DNA from: Sinosporangium album
GTDB taxonomy: Bacteria; Actinomycetota; Actinomycetes; Streptosporangiales; Streptosporangiaceae
Assembly (NCBI RefSeq): GCF_900100605.1
Contig: NZ_FNCN01000010.1
Coordinates: 60,561 to 124,560, forward strand
Direction: 5' to 3'
Length of the DNA stretch: 64,000 nt
The position numbers and the translations under genes were made by a program. Positions 52,496 to 61,400 of the stretch are shown here, one piece after another. How positions within the stretch are numbered: the first letter of the stretch is position 1; every line of letters starts with the position of its first letter. The notes below the pieces were generated by a model. That model was given only the letters and a program-made list of their open reading frames with translations, ran no database searches and was not told the origin of the DNA.

Positions 52496-55400
52496 GTGGC
52501 GGCAGGAAAACCCAATGTCAACACCACAACCCGCACCACCGGCGAGGACTTCGCCGTCCCCACGACCAACATCCGGCCACCGTGGGAGACCGAGGCCCTG
52601 CCCGACTGGGTCGACTACTTCCTGATCCCGCTGCTCGCATCAGGACAGAGCTTTCCGAAGGAGAAGGCGAACGAGAAGCTCTGCGGAGAGCTCTGCCTCG
52701 CGTGGGTGGAGATGCGGAACCTGCTGCTGGAGCCGCTGGAACTGACCGGCACCGCCGTCAAGACGATCTCGGACGCCTGGGACTCCCCCGTCAAGCCCGA
52801 CGCGTTCGCACGGATCGCCGAACACTACGACGACAAGACCGGGCTGCTGGCCAAGGCCGCCGCCGCCAACTCCTACGCGGCGCAGACCGGCTACTACGCC
52901 CAGGAGCTGCAGTACACCAAGCTCACGATCATCATCACGTTCTGGATCACGGTCAGCGCGATCTTCATCGCGCTTCTCGCGGCCGTCGCCAACCCGTTCG
53001 TCGCGAGCACGGTCACGTTACTCGCCCGGATAGGCGTCGTCCGCATCGCACAGCTCCTCCAGCGCCTCGCCACGGCCGCGGCCCGCCCCCTGTCCGGCGC
53101 GTGGGGCCGCGTCACCAGCCTGGCCAACGCCAGGAACGCCGTGTATTTCAAGGAACTGTTCGAAGAGACCGAAGAGATCCTCGCCGACGCCGGCGCCCAA
53201 TGGAAGCAGATGCAGCTCGGCACCCGCGACCGCTGGGACTGGCAGAAGACTGGGGCCGCCGCAGTCGGCATGGTCGCCGGCACGCTGGTCGGCACCAAAC
53301 TGGGCGACCGGACATCGCGCCTGGCGAACAGCCTGCCCGGCATCAGCCACCTCAACCGCCGCGCCGGTGACGCCCCCGGCGTGGCCAACGCGTTTCGCCG
53401 CTTCCCCGGGCGGGCTCTGGGCACCGGCCTGAACAACATGGTCGCCTCGCCGGTCGGCAGCGTCCTCGCCAACGGGCTGGTCTACGGGCAGTGGTCACCC
53501 CCCACCGCCGAGTCCTACTACGGCGGCTTCGCCGCAGGCGTCGGAAGAACCAACACCATCGCGCCCACCAACGTCAGCGTCGTCACGGCGCCGTTCAGAC
53601 TCGTCTCCGCGCTGGCGGCGGCCGGGAACACGACACCCGGCGGGTCTGGGCCCGGGGCACCTGGGTCGGGGTCGCCGGGATCGGGGTCGGGGTCGCCCCG
53701 CCCCACCGGTCCGATGCCGCCCGCCGCGGCCTCTCCCGCCGCCGCACCGGCCCTCGCCGGAGTCGGCACGACGGCCGGCGCCACCTCCGACCTGCGCCAA
53801 CCGGCCGGTGTGGGAGCCCGCTCCGGCGGAGTGCAAGTCGCCGACACCTCATCCCCCGGCCTCGCCGGCCTACGCGACGCGCAGGCGAGAGCCGACCAGG
53901 ACACGAGCAGGAACGGCCAGCCGAACGACGCGGGCCGACGCGCCCCCCAGAGCGGCGACACTCCCGCGAGCCAGGCCAACGGCGACAGCGCACGCCGTAC
54001 GGCACCTTCGAGCACCCCGGACGCGACCCCGCCCAAGGCCGACGCCCCGGCCACCCAGAACGGCCGCACCGCACAGGACACCCAGCAAGCAGGCCAGAAC
54101 GGCCGCACCGCGACGGACACCCCCGCGGCCCAGAACGGCCGCACCGCGACGGACACCCCGGCGGCCCAGAACGGCCGCACCGCGACGGACACCCCGGCGG
54201 CCCAGAACGGCCGCGCCGGGTCCGACACCCAGGCCGCCCAAGAGGCAGGCCAGAACGGCCGCGCGAGTGATAGTCGGCCGGTCGCCGACGCAGGCCAGAA
54301 TGGCCGCGCCGCGACGGACCCCGGCCGGACCGGCGACAGCCCGACGGCGCAGAACACCTCGGCCGCCCGCGAGACCACGCCCGCCGCCCAGAACGCCGGC
54401 GCCCGCCAGGCTTCGCCAACTCCGCAGGCCACCCCCACCGGCCAGGCCGACACCACGCCGACGACCGCCGACAACGGCCGCCAGACCCGCTCCGCCGACA
54501 CAGCCACCCCGTCTGCGCCCATCCCGATCACTCCCGCCCACGCGGTCGTCTCACCCACGCCCACAACCGCCACCTCGGACAACGACCGTGCCGACCGGCG
54601 GGACCCCGCCAACGTCCTGCTCTCCCGCTGGGTTCGTGACGCACATCAGAGCGACTTCGACGTCGTGTACGGCCGTACACTCCCCGGCTCCAAACTGAGA
54701 GGCTCCGGCCGTCCGGACGACCGGTCCGACGTCACGGTCGACGAGGTCAGGGCCAGGTTCAACACCGAAGCTCTCCGCTCCGAACTCGGCGTGGACGACT
54801 GGCGTTGGGTCAACGCCGACACGCTTGTCGTCACCACCCCCACCCTGGGCGAACAGTACTTCCGCCTCGAAGTGGGCCACGTCATCGACGAACGGACCGG
54901 CCGCACACGGGTGCGCGCGGGCACCAGGGACAACCCCCATCGGGTACGGCTGGCGCCCCGCATCCCCGCCGAACAGCTGACCAGGGCTCTCATGCACGAG
55001 GTCAGCGACGCCCTGCAGCGCAGGGCGGAACCCCGAGACGCCCGCAGCGCGCTCGCACGCCTGGCCCCGGGTCGCTTCAGTGACCGACTCGGCGGCAGCC
55101 TTGGCCGCCGCGACGAGTGTCTGACGGCGCGCGAACGCGACCGCGCGTTCCTCGCCAGGCGCGTGGACAACTCCACCACCGAATCAGAGCGGCAAGAGTG
55201 GCGTGGTGAACTCGACATCGTCGACAGTCACCTGACCGAACTCGGCCATCCCCCGTCCTCCTCACCCGAACCAGTGCGGAACGTCGGCCGTTCCCTCACC
55301 GACCTCGAGGCGCGGCACGCCGCCGAGCAGGACGCCGTCGCCGCGCTGCGGCGCACCCTGCGCGGCCAGGTCGCGGAGCTCCACCATGCCGCGGAGGATC

Positions 55401-58400
55401 TGGGCGAGCTCGCGGCGAACGCGAACGCCAACTCGGCCCGTCTGCTCGCGAGGGCGATGGCGGCCCTGAGGGCCGGCGACAACGCCCGGTACGAGGAGCT
55501 GTCCAGTAGGTCGGAAACGCTGGCCCGGGCCGCCACGTCCTACGACTCGGCCGGCATGGAGGCGGAAAAGGCGCGGCTCGCCTACGAAAGAGCCCTCGAT
55601 CAGGGCACCGGGCGCCCGGATGTCGTCCAGATCATGAGGGCTCAGGAGGCCCACGCCCAGTATCGCCGCGTCCTGCAGCACGAGGCGCTGCCGTACCGGC
55701 TGATCAACGAGAGACCTGCGGCGGTGAACGGGCGGGACACTTACGCGGACAGGCTCAGGCAGGCCTCGTCCGACGTGCTGCGGCTGTCGCACAGGAACCT
55801 CGACGCGGCCAGGTCTGTTGGGGAGGGCCGCAACGACGGCGGCCGGTTCCTCACAGCCGCCGACATCTACTCCGAGGCTGCGTCCACGGCCCGGCAGGCG
55901 TCGAAGGCCTACCGCACCTCGGTCGAGGCCCACACCCCCGCCAACCGGGACGCCGCGCTCAAACGGGCCGACAACCTGGAGCTACGGTTCCGTCAGCTCA
56001 TGTCGGACGCGCTGGCCACCGCGGACACACGGGTCGCCGATGCCGTCAGGCGGCTGGACACGGCACGTGATGGACGGCAGGAAGCGGCCTCACTGCTCAG
56101 GCAAGCGCTGGTACGGCAGGCCGACGCGTACAGCGCGGCGGCTGAGAGCCACGGCGAGTCGACCACGGCCTACTACACGGCGGCGCGGCAGGCGTCCGAG
56201 TGGGGCGCGGAGGTCGCCGCGCGCGGCGACCTGAACGCCGCCCTGCGGTACGCCAACACCGCGCAGGAACTGAACCTGCACGCCGAGGCGCATAACCAGG
56301 TGCGACGGCACGCGGCCGGGACACGCCACGCATATGAGCGTGCCGTGGACGCGGTACGCGCCGTCGACATCGACGGCGTCGACCCCGCTCATCTCGCGGA
56401 GCGGGTCCGCGCGGCCGAGGAGCGCCAGCGCCGCTACGAGGCGGCGCTGGCCACCGCGCCGTCGGCCTCGCCGCCACCGGCCATCCCACCGCGACCCACC
56501 GTCCCACCCCAGCCCGCCTACCCACCGAAACCGTCCGCGCCACCGAAACCGTCCGCGCCGCCGCGACCCACCGCACCACCACAGCCTGCCTACCCACCGC
56601 GACCCACCGCGCCGCCGAAACCGGCCATCCCACCGCGACCCACTGTCCCACCCCAGCCCGCCTATCCGCCGCCGCCGGCCTATCCGCCCGCGCCCACCGC
56701 GCCGCCCGCCATGACCGCGTGGCAGCGCGTGCGGGAGGCGGCGGACCGGCTCAGCCGGGACGAAGGGCATGCCGCCACGATGGCGATCAGGCATGCGGAA
56801 CACGCGGAGAACGCGAGGAGGGAGGCCGCCGAGGAGACCGGGAAGGCGCAGGTCGCCGCCACGAAGCACAAGGACACGGACCATGCGGAGCGTTCGCGCC
56901 GCCACATGGCCGAGGCCGACAAGAAGGCGACCGACGCCGCTCGCCACGACCGCCTGGCGGCGGGGTACCGGGCGATGCGGGACGCGGCCGAGCAGGCTCA
57001 CAAGGACGCGGTGGCGCTGCTGGCCGCGTTGAACCGCGACACCTCCTCAGTGGAGGCCGGCCGGGCGCGCCAGACGTACGCGGCGTCCCGCGCCGCGTTC
57101 GAAGCGGCGCGCGACGCCGCACTGCCGCCGCAGGTGGCGCAGCGCATGATGTTCCTGGACGGAAGGCTCGCCAACCTCGACGCGTCGACCAAGGCGCTCA
57201 ACGATCTGCTGGCGCGGCATGGAGTGGCGCACCGATACACGCGGGAGGAGTTGGACGGCGAGATCCACAGAAACTTCCGACGGGTGATGTCGGAGGGCGG
57301 GGGACGCATCCGGCTGCCGGGCGGGAACGGCACGATCGTCGAGGTCAAGCTGCACCTGGCCGACCTCAGCGAGGTCGCCGATCCGCCGTACAACCACTCG
57401 GAGAGCATCACCGGCGGTTTCCAGGAGGGCGGCGGCTCGGTCTCCCGCGCCCACCAGACGTCCCGCGGCCTCAGCGGCGGTCTCAACCTGGTCCAGGTTA
57501 TTCGCCCCCTCCTGCAGCTGAAGGGCGTGATACTGCCGAAGTTCCTCGCGATGGACGTGAACGCCGGGCAGGGATGGAGCCGGTCGGCGAAGATCAGTAC
57601 GGAAGAGCGCTTCACGCGGGGTGGTGTCGCGGCGCTGCGTGGTCCCACGTCGATGTGGGAGTGGGCGCAAGTGACCTTGGAGATGCGGGTCCTGGCCGAC
57701 GGGCAGTGGTCCGATCCGGTCCGCGTGACCGGCCCGGAGGCGCAGCGGGGGTGGATCTGGCACCCCCTTCTTGAGCATGCTCCCCGGGAGGTGGTGTATC
57801 TACCCGAGGCTCTTCGGCGGCCGGGGCCGTTCCCTGACCACATGCTGCGGGATTTCACCGGCCTCCAGGAGTTGGCCGACGCGGTGGCGGACCGTCTGAA
57901 CGCGCCGGTCGGCGATCCGAGGCGCACCCAGGTGGACCTCCTGGTGGTCGAGGAACTGCGCAACATGCTGGCTCCCGCGATCAACAATGCCCAGGGTTAC
58001 ACGCGTCCCATCCTGTCCGAGGGCGAGCAGACGGAGAGTCTGACGCTGAAGGTGACTCCGCACCTCGCCTCGGCCGTCCCCGTCGGCACCGCCTCCGACC
58101 GTGTGTTCTGGGAACGCGTCACCGTCGGCTTCACGAGGTCGGCTGAGGAGACCGCGACCACCGGGTCCCGGAACTACGGCGTCTCGGTAGCAGTCCAAGG
58201 GCTGCCCTCTGACGTGGCCAGGGCGTCGACCGGGTACAACCGCCCCACGTCGACCACCACCGTGGACAGCGCGGGCGGGACGGCGATCCAGCCGGACGTT
58301 CTACGCAAGGCCGGCTACACGCAGTTCTACGTGATGGACGTGGACGTCGCGGCGACGCTCGGGAAGGTCGGCGGCCCGACGTTCCAGCCGATCGTCCAGC

Positions 58401-61400
58401 GCAGCCAGGTGCTGGTCGCGCTCTCCGTCGAGGAAGCCCTCGCACTCGGGTTGCCGGTGGACCGTGACGCGGTCGCCGGTCGGCGACCGGACGGCACCGT
58501 GGTGCTCCGCGGCGAGGACCCCCGCGTCGAGGCTCCGGACGGGCGACTCGGCCGGCCGGCGCTCTGGCTGGGCGACGGGGACGGGCAGACGCGGGGCCTC
58601 GGCCCCGGGCTGGTCAAGAAGGTCACCGACGCGGAGAAGCTCTTCGCCGAGACCAAGGCGAAATTGCAGGCACGAGGGCTGATCGCCCCGGAGGTCGACG
58701 GGGTCCCGCAGTACGACGCGGATCCTCTGAAGGCGCAGGCCCAACGGATCAACGCGGAGCGTCTCGACGGCCTGCTCCCGATGGGAAACCAGGAGTCGGC
58801 GGCCGGCGAGCGGCTGGCCATCGACTACAACATGGCCGCACAGGACGGCGTGGAGATCCCCCTGGTCTCCTATGAGAAGGGCCGAGGGGTCGCCTATGAA
58901 ACCCTGCGCGTACGGCTCACGCAGGACTGGCAGTCCTTCGTCTACCAGGGCAGGTCATCCGATGTCGTCGTCGTGCTCTACATCGGCTCGGACGGCTCGA
59001 CCCGGGTGGTGTCCAAGTCCCGAGCGCACGTCGCACGCGCCGATGCCGGTCTCAACGGCAAGGTCGAGGGCGCGGGCGTCAGCGCGGGCGCCGGAGTGAG
59101 CCGGCGCGGAGCCACGACGCACACCACCGCGGAGAGCGTGATCGTCAACGGGGTCACGCTGGTCGAGGGCGAAGCCGTGGCAGGCGCGCTCAACCATACG
59201 GCGCAGGTCGACCTGATCAGCGCCGACGGCTCTCGAACCCCGCTCGCCGAAGGGAGGGGCACTGCCGAGCTTCTGATGCTCGCCGGCACACTTCCCTACG
59301 CCGACGATCAAGGCACTGCGCGCGAGCCGGGTCCTGCCCACTCGACGTCGCAGGAGATGCTGCGCAGGGCCGTCGTCATCCACGCGGATATGAACAACCT
59401 GGCCGAGGCTCTAGCCGACAAGGCCCCCCACCCCGTCCCCCGCAGCGGACCTCATTGGCAGCGTCTGTCCAACGAACTGTCCCACCGCTGGATCGTCGCC
59501 CATCCCGAGCTGCTCTTCCTCACCCACGAGACCACCATGGAGGTCGACCGGCCCCTGCTGGGCAGGACCACCGTGCCCGCCTCCGTACGGCTGGCGCCCG
59601 GTGAATCGCGCTTCCATGGCGTTGTGAACGCGGTCGTCGCCGACGGCAACCTCACCATGCGCAAGCGCGAATCCTCGGCCGCGAAGACCACCGCCCACGC
59701 CGCGGATGCCGGCTCCGGAGCGACGGTCGACGGGCAGGGCGGCGACGGCAAGTTGACGGCGTCCACGTCGGTGACGAAGAGCAGGGCGGAGAACGACATC
59801 GGCGGCGCCGAGCGCCTCCTCGTCAGCGATAAGAACTACGCCTTCAGCATGGACGTCGCGATCCACGGCGACATCGACGGCAAGGTCGTGACACACAACG
59901 GCCAGATGATCTATCTCGTGTCGGAGTCGGACGCGCTCGAAAGCTGGACGAAGGGGGAAACCCAGCTTCCCGGTCACCAACTCGCCGACGTAGCGGAACG
60001 CCTGCTGAACGGCACCCTCAAGCTCGACCGCCGGATCGCGGTGAAGTTCGCCCAGCAGTACCTGAAGCAGTTGAAGGCAGCGGCGGACAGCGCACCCGAG
60101 GGGCACACGCGAAAGCGGTTCGCCGAAGTTCTCATCAAGCTTTTTCCCGACGCGCAGGCGATCCGGGCGGTCGGCAGCGGCCTGTGGACCGGAATGCTGA
60201 GAAACGTTCGCAAATTGGAGGCCAATCCGCCCCGGGTGACTCTGCCGCAGAGCTACACGGACAGCGTCAGCATGAGCGGCGTGCAGAGGACCAGGCTGCG
60301 TGTCAAGAACGGCAGCGACACCGAGGTCGACCTGGTCACGGCTGTCAGGTGGGCGATCGACGACCTTGTTCCGGGCGGCCTGGCCCAGAACCCGGAGGTG
60401 CGGCGCACGCTGGCGCTTCAATTCGCCCATAGGCGCTGGTGGAACCAGCTCAGGGACATGACCGACCCGGACACACCGCCGACGGCGTACAGCCTGCGAA
60501 TCGGCAACGTGACCGAAGAGATCGACGTCACCATCAGGGCGAAGCTCCGCGCCCCCGTTGAGAAGGGCGGCATTGGTGACGCGGTCGCCCTCATCGAACA
60601 GCGGTACGGCTACCAGCAGGAGACCGTCGGCGAGTCCGTGAACACCGGTCTGGGCGCGAGCGTCGGAGGCACGGTCAGCGGCGGAGGCGGCGCCGTGAAC
60701 ACCGACCGCAACCACACCGGCTCCAACTCCCGCAGCGACCAGCGTATCGACCTCCAGCGATGGGCGGCCTTCGACTTCACGCGCGTCGTGCAGGAGATGG
60801 ACATCGAGATCATCGTCCAGCGCCGGAATGACCCGCGCCACAAAGCCTCGGTCATCCTCACCGGCGAGCTGGAGAGAGTCGTCCCCGCCGTGCTGGCGAC
60901 GCCTGAGAGCGCGTCCAAACCTGTGGAGCCCGTCCGGCCCGACCCGCGCGCCCATGAACTGGGAAGGGGATTCCAGACTCAGATCACCACCGCGAACGGC
61001 CTCGTCGACGTCGTCGCCGACGGCCTGAAGGGGGTGCTCGGCTCCCGCTTCGATGAGGCGGAGCGCCGTACGATGGCCCGCCAGCTGACCGGCGAACGGC
61101 GCGACGACGCCTTCCGGCACATGACCCATGAGCAGGGGCGCCGCGTCTACTCGGCCCATCGTGGCGACGATGTAGTGACCGTCTATGTCCGTGCGACTCC
61201 TTCCGAGCCCCACGTGGTCGCGAGGGGCATGCCGGAAGTCGAGACCGGCGATGTCGCCCGCCGCGCCTTGACGGAGGGCGTGTCCGCCGGACACGGCCGG
61301 TTGACACCGGTCGGTCGCAACGCGAACGTCGCCCTCCCTCCGTTCAAGGTCGGCGTCAGCGGAGGCGAACAGGTCGGCGACGGGATCTCCACGGGATACG